In this document: positions 51,434 through 60,108 of the stretch, piece after piece
Position numbering within the stretch: position 1 is the first letter of the stretch
Layout: each line of letters begins with the position of its first letter
Assembly: GCA_020628865.1 (NCBI GenBank)
Contig: JAHDEJ010000028.1
Coordinates: 1-64,000 of the forward strand
Length of the DNA stretch: 64,000 bases
Direction of reading: 5' to 3'
Source of the DNA: Acidimicrobiales bacterium
GTDB taxonomy: Bacteria > Actinomycetota > Acidimicrobiia > Acidimicrobiales > SHLQ01
Made by a program: the position numbers and the translations under genes
The notes under the pieces: generated by a model
What the model was told of the DNA's origin: nothing
What the model saw: the letters and a program-made list of their open reading frames with translations, nothing else
Database searches by the model: none

Positions 51434-51462
51434 ACCGTATCAGAATAGTGTGACAGTATCAA
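51434..51462 (-). promoter_or_regulatory. Candidate leftward early promoter
   Basis: On the minus strand TTGATA (51462-51457) and TACGGT (51439-51434) are spaced 17 bp, about 30-50 bases before the gam start in an AT-rich gap. This would drive gam-bet-HNH-ssb-MazG. Pattern match only. Confidence 0.45.
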
Positions 51463-51581
51463 AGTGTTCAGGTCGCATACGTCGCGCTAACCACCCGAGT
51501 CTTGGCCGGTTTCGTCGCTTCTGTCGGTGCAGCGACGATCGCACTCTGGCGACGAAGCCGCTTCAGGACCTATGGTTGGGC

Positions 51582-52121
51582 ATGAACTTGGATACGAGCT
51601 TGTCGTTTCTCGATGTGCTCATCGCCATCGCGTCGCTTGTGTCCGGCGGCGCAGGCGGCACCTTCCTCGGTGCCGTCGCACGTGGTCGACATGTCGCGCG
51701 TGACCGGATTCGAACCGAACTTTTTCCCGTGATGGCGGCGGAACACCTCGCGATGTTGGAGGAAGGCTCGAACCAGCCGGATGTGCATGTCCGGCTGGAG
51801 CTCGAGTCGCTGTTGCTCGGCCTGCCGTACACGGACCGAGTCTTCTACAAGCGCTACGCCAGCGCTGCGCAGAAGGCGATCGAGGCCGGCGGCGACGACG
51901 CCACGAGATCCGAGCTGGACAAGACCACCAAGGCGTTCCGACGATTCCTGGTCGACAGGGTCAACCCGAGTTTCCTGTCACCGATCCGGAACCGATGGCG
52001 CTCGTTTCAGGCATGGACGAATCGGGTGACGAAAACTACGGATGCCAGCATCTCGGAGAACGTGCCAACACAGCTCGCCGTGCTTCGGGAGTTCCGCGAT
52101 CGCGAGACTGTCGACTGCTGA
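51582..52121 (+). CDS. Phage membrane-anchored protein, opposite strand
   Basis: A 179-residue protein with an N-terminal hydrophobic helix (FLDVLIAIASLVSGGAGGTFLGAVA) followed by a charged cytoplasmic or periplasmic domain. No family recognised. It is the only rightward protein gene in the window's phage block besides int. Its position, divergent from the early operon, is where an immunity or superinfection-exclusion gene often sits; that role is a guess. AGGACC lies a dozen bases before the ATG. Confidence 0.55.
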   Translation: MNLDTSLSFLDVLIAIASLVSGGAGGTFLGAVARGRHVARDRIRTELFPVMAAEHLAMLEEGSNQPDVHVRLELESLLLGLPYTDRVFYKRYASAAQKAIEAGGDDATRSELDKTTKAFRRFLVDRVNPSFLSPIRNRWRSFQAWTNRVTKTTDASISENVPTQLAVLREFRDRETVDC

Positions 52122-52124
52122 CGA

Positions 52125-52538
52125 CTACGCGCCAGCAAGAGGCCGCTCTTCGGCCTCGGTCGTGTTGAACGACCAAATCTGTGCCTGCGCAATCGCGTTG
52201 TCGATCGCAGTGCCGTCCGGCCATCCCGGCGCAGACACCTGACCCGCTCGAAGTGCACCAATCGTGATCGCCAGACCCCACAGGCCGGGGTCAGCTACGA
52301 ACACGCTTGGTTCATGCAGATCGTCTGGGGTGCTCACGACGAAGCTGACCGTCAGGAAGCAGTCGTCCTGAAGCGAACCGTCGATTTCGATCTTGGCCGC
52401 GCCGGAGAGCTCGAGGGACTCCGACATCGCGAACACCAGAGCGTTCACGTCCTCCGTCTCGGCGCCGAGGCCAGAAATTTTCAGCTGACATTGGAAACGG
52501 ATTCGCGTGCTGGTGCTTCTCTGCTTCGTGTGTGCCAT
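52125..52538 (-). CDS. Phage protein of unknown function
   Basis: A 137-residue soluble protein with a beta-rich pattern (RIRFQCQLKISGLG, LTVSFVVSTPDDL). No domain recognised. It is convergent with the membrane-protein gene, 3 bp away, and directly downstream of another small gene. Confidence 0.55.
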   Translation of the reverse strand: MAHTKQRSTSTRIRFQCQLKISGLGAETEDVNALVFAMSESLELSGAAKIEIDGSLQDDCFLTVSFVVSTPDDLHEPSVFVADPGLWGLAITIGALRAGQVSAPGWPDGTAIDNAIAQAQIWSFNTTEAEERPLAGA

Positions 52539-52539
52539 T

Positions 52540-52764
52540 TCAGATCACTCCTTCCAGGGCCTTCATACTACGGATCCGATGGCCGATGCTCTCGCATCCA
52601 TCGGCAAGTGCGGTCTGAACGTTGAGGTACCGGAACTCATCCCACTTCGGACACCACAGGACGTATCGACCGGCAGTACCCGAGTATTGCACGGACCCAC
52701 CAAGGAGATGTAGTCGGTTGAGCAACTGGTCAACACAAGATTCCGCCGGTACATCCGTCCACAT
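52540..52764 (-). CDS. Small phage protein of unknown function
   Basis: A 74-residue protein starting MWTDVPAESCVDQLLNRLHLL. A longer upstream frame is open but its residue composition there looks like non-coding shadow, so the ATG at 52764 is chosen. Ends 1 bp before the next start. No ribosome-binding sequence is obvious. Confidence 0.45.
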   Translation of the reverse strand: MWTDVPAESCVDQLLNRLHLLGGSVQYSGTAGRYVLWCPKWDEFRYLNVQTALADGCESIGHRIRSMKALEGVI

Positions 52765-52894
52765 ACTGGGCGCACACGGTATCGGCGATTGGGGGAAATC
52801 CCCCCATCGGGCGATGCGGGTTTGAAGAAGGGTGTTCACACACTGATCAACGCGCAAGGATGGTCCTCCAATTCCCGCGTTCGGGGGTCGCTTC

Positions 52895-53041
52895 TCAGGG
52901 CGTGACGCAGTACGACGTGAGGATCCAACCGGTCCGTCCCTGCGCGATGAAATCCCGCACCGCCTGAGCGGACGGGAAGGGCCCGAACTCCCGGTTGTCC
53001 GGGGCCTTGGCATAGAACTCGTAGCGCTTCGCCTGTTGCAT
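52895..53041 (-). CDS. Very small phage protein, 48 residues
   Basis: A 48-codon frame encoding MQQAKRYEFYAKAPDN..., with balanced composition and a plausible helix-strand pattern. It ends with a TGA at 52895-52897. It occupies a stretch with no other credible gene. A longer frame in another phase overlaps it but has an Arg/Pro-rich shadow composition. No strong ribosome-binding sequence. Confidence 0.5.
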   Translation of the reverse strand: MQQAKRYEFYAKAPDNREFGPFPSAQAVRDFIAQGRTGWILTSYCVTP

Positions 53042-53099
53042 GGGTTGAGAGACCCCAGTACCTGAGGTCATGTCGATGGTGGACGTTCAAGCCATGCGA

Positions 53100-53345
53100 T
53101 CAGTCCTCAGGGGGCGTGTCCTGAGCGCCCTCAGGAGCGCCTGTGGGCGCTTCGGGAGGCTCAACGGTGGACGGGTCGATCGGATCGTCGGGAGAGCCAA
53201 CGACAGCCACGAGGCCGGCCTTGATCCACACGTCGGCCAGCTCGGTCGGGATGATGCGCGTCGTGCCCCGCTGGAAGCCGTTGAACCCGGTCAGGGCCTC
53301 GACCTCGGTCATCGGGATCTCGTCCTCAGTCTTCTTTTTCGCCAC
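53100..53345 (-). CDS. Small phage protein, possible tail accessory
   Basis: An 81-residue protein starting at a GTG (VAKKKTEDEIPMTEVEAL...) with GAGGAGG 7 bases upstream, which decides this start over an upstream ATG. The centre includes a hydrophobic patch (WIKAGLVAVVG), and the tail is Pro/Ala/Gly/Glu-rich. No domain recognised. Confidence 0.6.
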   Translation of the reverse strand: MAKKKTEDEIPMTEVEALTGFNGFQRGTTRIIPTELADVWIKAGLVAVVGSPDDPIDPSTVEPPEAPTGAPEGAQDTPPED

Positions 53346-53571
53346 GGCGGCGCCTCCTCTTGTGTCGTGCCCGCTTGGGCAGGTCTTGCGCAGGATCCAG
53401 AGCTGCGGCGAGGAACGTCGCCTGCTCTTCTTCGACCTGCATTGCTTCTTCCTCATCGATCTCGACGATCTCGATGGTGAACTCGCCGTCCCCGAACTGA
53501 GGTGGCGTGTCGCTGTTCGTGGTCATCACCGAAGCGATGCCGACGTCGTTGACGATCAGGTAGCGCTTCAC
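53326..53571 (-). CDS. Small acidic/basic phage protein
   Basis: An 81-residue protein starting at a GTG (VKRYLIVNDVGIASV...), preceded by GGAGGG at a 6-base spacing and overlapping the upstream stop (GTGA). The middle is very acidic (EIVEIDEEEAMQVEEE) and the end very basic (RHKRRRRRG). It overlaps the next gene by 20 bases. Unknown function. Confidence 0.6.
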   Translation of the reverse strand: MKRYLIVNDVGIASVMTTNSDTPPQFGDGEFTIEIVEIDEEEAMQVEEEQATFLAAALDPAQDLPKRARHKRRRRRGEKED

Positions 53572-54137
53572 CAGTTCCCTCCGTACAGATGCGTCTTGGC
53601 CTGGCCGAAACTGTTGGTCGTCGCCGTCGAGGTGAGAACGTCGCCGGGTGCCCGCACCTCGGTCGCGGTCAGCATCAGGGGCACGAACCAGCGCTCGTTG
53701 TTGTTCTGGGACGTGAACGTGACCACACCGCTGTTCGCCGGGTTCAACTGATCCGTGGTCGGACCACCCACGATGTCGGTGCGCTGCCACGTCGCAGCCG
53801 AACCGACCGCCACCGTCACCTGCCCAGTGCCGCCACCCGTCCACGTCGCGATCGACAGGGCGCCACCGTTGGCCTGGTTGCGGGCACTGCGAGCCACCGG
53901 CGCCGGCGGCAGACCGCGGACCCACACGCCGAACGAGAACGGCCCGTTCTGCACACCCATCTGGTTGTTCCACACGCCGGTGTTCGGGTCGGTGCCGTTC
54001 GGGTCGAACCAGTCGCCGAACGGCCACGACTGGGCGGGCTCACCAAAGATGAACCGGGCCGCCAGATTCGACAGGATCTCCAGGCCAGCGTTGACCCCAG
54101 CGACGAAGGTTCCCCAGCACCATGAACGAGCGCCCAT
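53568..54137 (-). CDS. Phage structural-type protein of unknown function
   Basis: A 189-residue Gly/Asn/Thr/Trp-rich protein with a beta-sandwich look (GGALSIATWTGGGTGQVTVAVG, VVTFTSQNNNERWF). Such composition is typical of phage tail-tip or decoration proteins. It is flanked by overlapping starts and stops in the tail operon. Confidence 0.6.
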   Translation of the reverse strand: MGARSWCWGTFVAGVNAGLEILSNLAARFIFGEPAQSWPFGDWFDPNGTDPNTGVWNNQMGVQNGPFSFGVWVRGLPPAPVARSARNQANGGALSIATWTGGGTGQVTVAVGSAATWQRTDIVGGPTTDQLNPANSGVVTFTSQNNNERWFVPLMLTATEVRAPGDVLTSTATTNSFGQAKTHLYGGNW

Positions 54138-54778
54138 CAGTACAACATCCCTTCGATTTCAGCGGTCCAGTCGAAGATCTCGACGGTCGGCGTGTCGGTC
54201 GAGCCGTACACCTGCCACCGGACGGTGTCCGCCCAGCATTCGCCCGGAGCGATCGGGTCGCGGGGCGCCAACGGCATGCCCACCGAGATGCCGGCGGTCG
54301 TGATTTCGCCGGCGGCCTCGTAGCGCATCGGCAACGGCAGGTAGATGCCTTCGTGGTTGTCGAGGTTCAGGGCGTACGCGACGAGGAGCACGGCGAGCCC
54401 TTCGAACTCGAGCCGGTAGTTGAACGTCAGGGTCGCGACCGCCATGCCGAGCATCGAATGCGCGCACGACGGGTTGCACACCTCGAACGAGACTTCCAAT
54501 GCGTCCTCGGGATCGGTGCGGTTCACGACCGGCAGACCGGACCCCTGGCCTTCCTGGAAAACCTCGATCGGCACCGACGCCGGTCGGGCTTCGGGGGCGC
54601 GCAAGCCGTCTTCGGCGCGGATCAACCCGGCCCCGTACAGCAGCGTCGATGGCTCGCCTTCGCGGTTGCCGTTCTGGCCGAGCACGTCGAGCTCGACGGA
54701 GTAGCGCGGCGGGGTGACCGCGTAGTCGATCGACACGTCGGCGCAGTCGCCCGATGAGGGCTGCTGTTCACAGCTCAT
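54137..54778 (-). CDS. Phage structural-type protein of unknown function
   Basis: A 213-residue protein starting MSCEQQPSSGDCADVSIDY. Several Cys in pairs (CEQ..GDCAD, CNPSCAH) and beta-rich segments. The ATG at 54778 overlaps the upstream stop (ATGA). Located between minor tail genes, so probably a tail component. Confidence 0.6.
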   Translation of the reverse strand: MSCEQQPSSGDCADVSIDYAVTPPRYSVELDVLGQNGNREGEPSTLLYGAGLIRAEDGLRAPEARPASVPIEVFQEGQGSGLPVVNRTDPEDALEVSFEVCNPSCAHSMLGMAVATLTFNYRLEFEGLAVLLVAYALNLDNHEGIYLPLPMRYEAAGEITTAGISVGMPLAPRDPIAPGECWADTVRWQVYGSTDTPTVEIFDWTAEIEGMLY

Positions 54779-55371
54779 GCGATCACCCAGCTCCAATACA
54801 GCCGGTTCCGGCCGTAGTTCGCGGCCGCTGCGGGCCGGGTCGAGTACCAGTGGTCGACGGTGACATCGATGGCCGGGGGCGCTTCGGGGGTGCCCATGCC
54901 GGCGCCGGCCGGGATCGGGATCAGGGCGGTGGCGCAGATGATCGACGGGACGAGCGCGGTCGCTCCAGCGTTGTAGGGGATGTCCTTCTTGCGGGTCTTG
55001 ATCAGCTTGTCGTTGCGCGAGATGCGCAGGTGATGGGTTGATCCGCCGAGGCCGGTCTGGCAGTTGTCGATGATCGCGTTGACGACCACGAAGATGTGCT
55101 TGTCGTAGCCATCAGGGTTCGTGAAGTTCAGGGTGTCGCGGTAGGCGGTGTCGCCGAACGTCGGGTCGGCGAGGATCTGGTTGCGGTCGCCGCCTCGAGG
55201 CCGCCGGACATGCGGTTCGACCCACGCGCCGTCGGGGGAACAGTGCAGGGCGGTGTCGCAGCCGGTGGCGTCGACGGGGAAGGCGTTCTGCTCGTTGACC
55301 TGGTAGGTCTGGCCGCCCTGCAGGTTGCCCATCTGGACGGATGTGTTGCTGTCGACGGGTGCGAGAGGCAT
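54775..55371 (-). CDS. Phage structural-type protein of unknown function
   Basis: A 198-residue protein (MPLAPVDSNTSVQMGNLQGG start) with conserved-looking RISRNDKLIKTRKKDIPYNAG and DHWYSTRPAAAANYGRNRLYWSW segments. No fold recognised. Separated from the next upstream gene by 48 bp. Confidence 0.6.
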   Translation of the reverse strand: MPLAPVDSNTSVQMGNLQGGQTYQVNEQNAFPVDATGCDTALHCSPDGAWVEPHVRRPRGGDRNQILADPTFGDTAYRDTLNFTNPDGYDKHIFVVVNAIIDNCQTGLGGSTHHLRISRNDKLIKTRKKDIPYNAGATALVPSIICATALIPIPAGAGMGTPEAPPAIDVTVDHWYSTRPAAAANYGRNRLYWSWVIA

Positions 55372-55419
55372 GTCAGAACCCTACTTTCCGGCTGGTCATC
55401 ATCATGTTTCTCCCGTATC

Positions 55420-55599
55420 TCACTGTTGGCCGATCATCGGGCCGGTCTGACCGGTCGGCACGTAGATGATTCGCAGCTCCGAACCGACCTCGACCGCCCG
55501 CCACTCGTCCGATGGCAGCTTGGCGAGACGCCGCTCGTGCTCACGCAACTGACGCTCCATCCGTTCGAGCTTGTCGACGAGGTCGTTCTCTACGAGCAT
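55420..55599 (-). CDS. Small coiled-coil phage protein
   Basis: A 59-residue protein whose first 28 residues form a heptad-rich coiled coil (VDKLERMERQLREHERRLAKL), followed by a short strand region. The ATG at 55599 overlaps the minor tail gene's stop. Unknown function. Confidence 0.6.
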   Translation of the reverse strand: MLVENDLVDKLERMERQLREHERRLAKLPSDEWRAVEVGSELRIIYVPTGQTGPMIGQQ

Positions 55600-56648
55600 C
55601 AGGACTCTCCAGCGATCGGGGCGAACGTGACGCGGATGCGCCCGTTGAACGTGAACTTGATCCGGTCCACCCGGAAGTTCTGCTTGATCGGCCGCAGCTG
55701 ATTCGCGACCGTCACCGTGCACACGTTCCCCGGGGTCAGCTGACCGATCGACACGGCCGCATCGGGGGACAGCGACGCGTTCTTCGGGAGCTCGATGAAC
55801 ACTGGGATGCGCAGCTGAGCGAGCCGCTGCTTGCCGGCGACGAGCAGCTCAGATTCCGAGCCCATGGACTGCTCCACGAACGTCTTCTCGAGCAGGCCGT
55901 CCGCGGCGATCAGCACCGGGTCCTCGACGGTGACGGTCAGGCCGCCCTTGCCGATCATGATGACCCGGTTCGCTTGGACCCGGCCCTTGTGGTGCACGAA
56001 GACCTCACCGAGGAAGTCCCGGTCAGACAGCGAGAACGACGGGGTCAACCGGTCCGACGCGGAGCGGACGTAGACGGTTCGGCCACGCGACACCCAGTTG
56101 CAGTCGGCTCGAGCGAAGTCGGACAGGACATCGCCGAGCATTCGGCCGTCGGCGCCGTCGATGAACCGGGTGACCTCGATGTCGCCGGGGGTGGTGGCCA
56201 GCCCGAAGTTCGGGGACGTGTCCTCAGCCATCGAGGTGTCGTGGATCGATTGGAACACGGCGGTGGCTTCACCGGTCAGGTTCGTGGCCATGGCGCGGCG
56301 GTGCTTCCACCAGTGGGTCCAGTCGCCGAAGTCGATGCTGACGCCTTCGACGCCGTGCTTCACGTCAACGAGCGGCCCCCAGACCAGCTCACCGCCGAAC
56401 GACAGGACGCGGGCCTCGTACCGCCAGGCGGCGATCTCTCGGGTGATCGAGTTGCCGACCCGGAAGCCGTCGGGAGCGATCAGCCCGTCATGGGGCAAGA
56501 AGAACTTGCCGCGGCTGTAGCCGGACTCGATCATGTCGACCGAACCCTTGGTGTCGGGGGTGGTGTGGAATGTGCCGATCGGAGGGCCACCGCCACGAGG
56601 CCGAATCTCGACGCTCGTGTCCAGGCCCTCACCGAGCCGAGTGACCAT
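55599..56648 (-). CDS. Putative minor tail protein (Gp37-like)
   Basis: A 349-residue beta-rich protein (VTRLGEGLDTSVEIRPRGGG start), followed by YSRGKFFLPHDGLIAPDGFRVGN and a C-terminal region LTPGNVCTVTVANQLRPIKQNFRVDRIKFTF. The overall pattern (attachment-like domain plus oligosaccharide-fold end) resembles siphovirus Gp37-like minor tail proteins. Position immediately downstream of another minor tail gene supports the call. The ATG overlaps the upstream stop. Confidence 0.6.
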   Translation of the reverse strand: MVTRLGEGLDTSVEIRPRGGGPPIGTFHTTPDTKGSVDMIESGYSRGKFFLPHDGLIAPDGFRVGNSITREIAAWRYEARVLSFGGELVWGPLVDVKHGVEGVSIDFGDWTHWWKHRRAMATNLTGEATAVFQSIHDTSMAEDTSPNFGLATTPGDIEVTRFIDGADGRMLGDVLSDFARADCNWVSRGRTVYVRSASDRLTPSFSLSDRDFLGEVFVHHKGRVQANRVIMIGKGGLTVTVEDPVLIAADGLLEKTFVEQSMGSESELLVAGKQRLAQLRIPVFIELPKNASLSPDAAVSIGQLTPGNVCTVTVANQLRPIKQNFRVDRIKFTFNGRIRVTFAPIAGES

Positions 56649-57994
56649 CAGATACCGCCCGCGGTCACGTACTGGTCGCAACGCTGGATCGTTGCGGTGG
56701 TGCCCGCGGCTGTGCCGTTCGGGAGTGCGAGCCCGTCGATGCCGACCCGATGGGCGTCGGTTTCGATGACGACAACCATCGAGGAGCAACCGTCGGACGA
56801 CGGGACGATCATCGGGGCGCCGCCCTCACCCTGCGCGACCTGCCGGTTCACGACCGTTCCGTCAGCCAACTCGATCCACACTCGACCGACTCGGCCGTCC
56901 GCGTGGAGGGTGGCGTCTTCGGGCAGGTACGGGACTTCGATGACGCCGACCTTGCGCTGGCATTCGTACAGGTCGTTGTAGACGGCCGGGTTGCCGGTGT
57001 CGTAGGCGGCATCGCCGGGGCGCCGCTCGTAGAACGCGATGCGCATGTTCCGTGACGGCTCGGCCGGCCCGTTCTCGATGGCGATGGTCGGCACGAACCG
57101 GCGATCACCGATCGGGTCGATCTGCACGGCGTGGCGAGACACGATGGTCGGCTGGCACCAGCAGTTCCCGACGGTCAGGTCGGACGGGTCGAACGGGTCG
57201 GCCCAGCACGGCGGAGTGAACCCGGAGACGTCGTCGCAGCACGGCAGCACCACGGCGGTCCGGTCGGTGGTGATGTCGAGGCCCACTTCGATGTTGGCGC
57301 AGCCGCCGAACACGTACGGAGACCCGAAGGTCATCTCGAACTCGACCTCATAGAACTGGAGGCAGCCCTGCGTGCCCCACGACCGCACCACCGTCGGAGC
57401 GCCGGTGAGCCGCACATGGTACGCCTCCCGAACGAACGCGAACTCGTTGCCGACCGCGCCGGCAGCGAGATCGGGAAGGCCACAGTCGACGCCGCGATGC
57501 TGAGGGCGGCCGGAGAACCAGCGCATCGACGTGTCCACGCCCGGCGGGACGCACTTGCCGAGCAGGATCTGCGACATCCACTCGAACCCGTAGTCGAGCT
57601 GAAGTTCGCCGGCGCCGACGAGGAGCCCCTGGAATGTGCGGGAGCGGCCGTTGAGCCGGCCGGGCCCGAACGACGCTCCGCCAGAGCTGCCGCGGTACAC
57701 CGGGCGGCTCAGGGTTGCCCCTCCCCCACCGAGGATGTTCTTGACGAAGAAGCCGGCGAAGCCTTCGGACTCGGCGACGCCAGCCTGATACCAGGGGGCG
57801 CCGTCCGCCGCTGGGTCGGTGTACGGGCCGCCGTTGATGCCGGCCGCCATCGCTGGCCACAGCACCTGGTTGCGGGCAGTCTGGTTGTTCCACCGCGACC
57901 CGGTCACCCGCGGCGCGTACGACATGACGCGATCGAAGTTGGCGATCTCGGTTTGGGAGTTGGCGTATCCGAACGTCAGATAGTCGTGCAGCAT
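56648..57994 (-). CDS. Putative minor tail protein, cysteine-rich
   Basis: A 448-residue protein starting MLHDYLTFGYANSQTEIAN. Residues 60-170 resemble a distal-tail type region, while the middle (about 245-300) has a cluster of cysteines (LPCCDDVSGFTPPCWADP, GNCWCQP). It follows the tape measure gene, where distal tail protein genes normally lie. Substrate or receptor role unknown. Confidence 0.62.
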   Translation of the reverse strand: MLHDYLTFGYANSQTEIANFDRVMSYAPRVTGSRWNNQTARNQVLWPAMAAGINGGPYTDPAADGAPWYQAGVAESEGFAGFFVKNILGGGGATLSRPVYRGSSGGASFGPGRLNGRSRTFQGLLVGAGELQLDYGFEWMSQILLGKCVPPGVDTSMRWFSGRPQHRGVDCGLPDLAAGAVGNEFAFVREAYHVRLTGAPTVVRSWGTQGCLQFYEVEFEMTFGSPYVFGGCANIEVGLDITTDRTAVVLPCCDDVSGFTPPCWADPFDPSDLTVGNCWCQPTIVSRHAVQIDPIGDRRFVPTIAIENGPAEPSRNMRIAFYERRPGDAAYDTGNPAVYNDLYECQRKVGVIEVPYLPEDATLHADGRVGRVWIELADGTVVNRQVAQGEGGAPMIVPSSDGCSSMVVVIETDAHRVGIDGLALPNGTAAGTTATIQRCDQYVTAGGI

Positions 57995-58002
57995 GATCGC
58001 CC

Positions 58003-60108
58003 CTATCCGGTCGCAGCGAGGTCGTTCTCGCGCTCTTCGATCTGGGTGACCACGTCGAAGGCGTCGACACCGGTGATGTTGTAGGTGCGTTTGGCGGACT
58101 GGCCGCGCAGGTCGATGACGTTGTCGGACCGGTAGCCGACCGGCACGTTGTCGAGGATCGATCCAGTCGGGGTCCGTGCCGGCAGACCGGCGTTCGGGTC
58201 GCCGCCAGTGAAGCCGGCCTGGTCGAGGATGTAGCCGACACCGGGGAACCGGGAGGCGAAGTCCTGGATGGCCTGCCCGGCGCCTTCGATCTTGTCGAGC
58301 ATGTCGTCGATGAACCCGATGACGCTGTTCACGACATCGCCCACGAACTCACCGAACCCGAGGAACACACCCCACAGGGCAGTTCCGAAGTCGCCGACCG
58401 CTGGTGCAGCGTCATCGACCAGCCAGATGATGAAGTCGCCGAGCTTCTCACCGAGGAACTCGATGGTCGGGATGATGTTGTCGATGATGAACGACACGAG
58501 ATCCGCTGCGGCAGGGACGACGTCGTCGAGCAGCGCGCCGACGAAATCGAGGAACGCCGGAATCAGGTATTCGAGGACGAACGGGACGACGTACTCGTTG
58601 ATTGCGTCGACGATGTCCATCAGGAACGGGATGACCGAGTCGCGGATGACGGCGACGACCTCGTTGAACGCCGGGACGAGGTGGTCGTTCAGGAAGCGGG
58701 ACAGGGCATCGATGGTCGGCTGGGCGTGCTCGCGGACCTGAGCGATGAACGTCTGGATTCGGGGGACGAGCTCGTCGATGAAGTAGTCGCCGAGATCGAT
58801 GAGGGTCGGGAGGATGTTCTGGGCGAACCAGCCCCACATCGACTGCAAGGTCGGGATGGCGTCGTCGCGGATGAACCCGACGAACAGCATGAACGCCGGG
58901 ATGCCCTCTTCTTGGATCCAGTTGCCCATGGAGATGAGCGCGGGAACGACGTGCTCCATGATGAACACACCGGCCGTGTCGAGCTTCTCGGACAGCCGAT
59001 CGAGGCCGCCGCCGTCGATCCAGGCGTCGATCCACGTGCCCAACATGTCCATGGCGTCGAGGACCTTGGGAAGGATCTTCTCGGCCAGCGTCGAGAACGC
59101 GACGATGAGCTTGCCCTTGAGTTCGGCGAAGAGCTGGGCCCCGGACCGCCGCTGGTTCTGGTACAGCCGCTCGATGCCATCGAACGTCGCGTCGTTGACC
59201 TCGACGAGCCGGTCGCGGACGGCGTCGAGGTTGGCCAGGTTCGCGTCGGCGAAGGCCTTCGCTTCGACCGAGCCGAAGAACTCCGAGAGCGACACGCCTT
59301 CGGCCTCGGCGGTCTCGCCGAGCTTCTGCAGGGCATCGAGGACGTCGCCGCCCCCATCGATGAACCCCTTGAACGACTGGCCGTCGAAGATCTCCTTGAA
59401 CTTCTTGCCAACCTTGGACTCAGAGTTGGCGAGCTCGTTGAAGAAGTTCTTCGACGCCACCGCCGAGCGGGCGAGGTCCTGGGTTTGCTTCGATGACTCG
59501 GTGAGCATCGACGCGACCGTGCCCATGTCGACACCGAGCACTGCGGCTGCAGCACCCGCTTCCGGCATGAACTTGGCGAACGTGCCCGCGTCGCCGAGTG
59601 CGTCCTTTGAGGCGACCTGGATCTTGGCGAACGTCGACTCGGCGTCTTCGCCGAAGGCGTTGAGACCGAGCGCAGCCACCCGGGCCGCCGTGTCGGCGTC
59701 GACAACGAGGCCGATGGCGGCCTTGCCGATGCGATCCATTTCGACAGCGAGGTCTTCGGTCTTGATACCGGCCGACAGGGCGGTGAACACCGCTTGGCCG
59801 GCACGGTCCGCGTCGAGACCGAACTGGGACACCATCTCATCGGTGACCGACTTCGCAATGTCGAGGCCGGCGCCAGACGCCACCTGAGCGAGCGGCAGTT
59901 TCGCATCGCGCAAGTTGAGGGTGCTCGAGATGCCCTCCTGCAGACCCTTGGCGATTCCGGCAGCAGCGAGCACACCGGCCGCGACAGCGCCACGGCCAGC
60001 CCACTTGCCCATTGCCCCGCCGACGCCAGTGGCGACGTCAGAGTGAAACGACGAGGTATCGCCGCGGACCTGGATTCGGGCGCTGCCGACCAGCGGGCCG
60101 AACGCCAT
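58003..60108 (-). CDS. Tail tape measure protein
   Basis: A 701-residue protein that sets tail length. The N-terminal part has hydrophobic glycine-rich helices (GAVAAGVLAAAGIAKGLQEG) and the TAARVAALGLNAFGEDAESTFAKIQVASKDALGD domain of phage tape measure proteins. Residues about 330-600 are a long run of amphipathic, aromatic helices with recurring IPxFxxFV / VIPFLxDIV units. At about 1.5 angstrom per residue this predicts a tail near 105 nm. Its ATG is directly adjacent to the frameshifted chaperone stop. Confidence 0.9.
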   Translation of the reverse strand: MAFGPLVGSARIQVRGDTSSFHSDVATGVGGAMGKWAGRGAVAAGVLAAAGIAKGLQEGISSTLNLRDAKLPLAQVASGAGLDIAKSVTDEMVSQFGLDADRAGQAVFTALSAGIKTEDLAVEMDRIGKAAIGLVVDADTAARVAALGLNAFGEDAESTFAKIQVASKDALGDAGTFAKFMPEAGAAAAVLGVDMGTVASMLTESSKQTQDLARSAVASKNFFNELANSESKVGKKFKEIFDGQSFKGFIDGGGDVLDALQKLGETAEAEGVSLSEFFGSVEAKAFADANLANLDAVRDRLVEVNDATFDGIERLYQNQRRSGAQLFAELKGKLIVAFSTLAEKILPKVLDAMDMLGTWIDAWIDGGGLDRLSEKLDTAGVFIMEHVVPALISMGNWIQEEGIPAFMLFVGFIRDDAIPTLQSMWGWFAQNILPTLIDLGDYFIDELVPRIQTFIAQVREHAQPTIDALSRFLNDHLVPAFNEVVAVIRDSVIPFLMDIVDAINEYVVPFVLEYLIPAFLDFVGALLDDVVPAAADLVSFIIDNIIPTIEFLGEKLGDFIIWLVDDAAPAVGDFGTALWGVFLGFGEFVGDVVNSVIGFIDDMLDKIEGAGQAIQDFASRFPGVGYILDQAGFTGGDPNAGLPARTPTGSILDNVPVGYRSDNVIDLRGQSAKRTYNITGVDAFDVVTQIEERENDLAATG

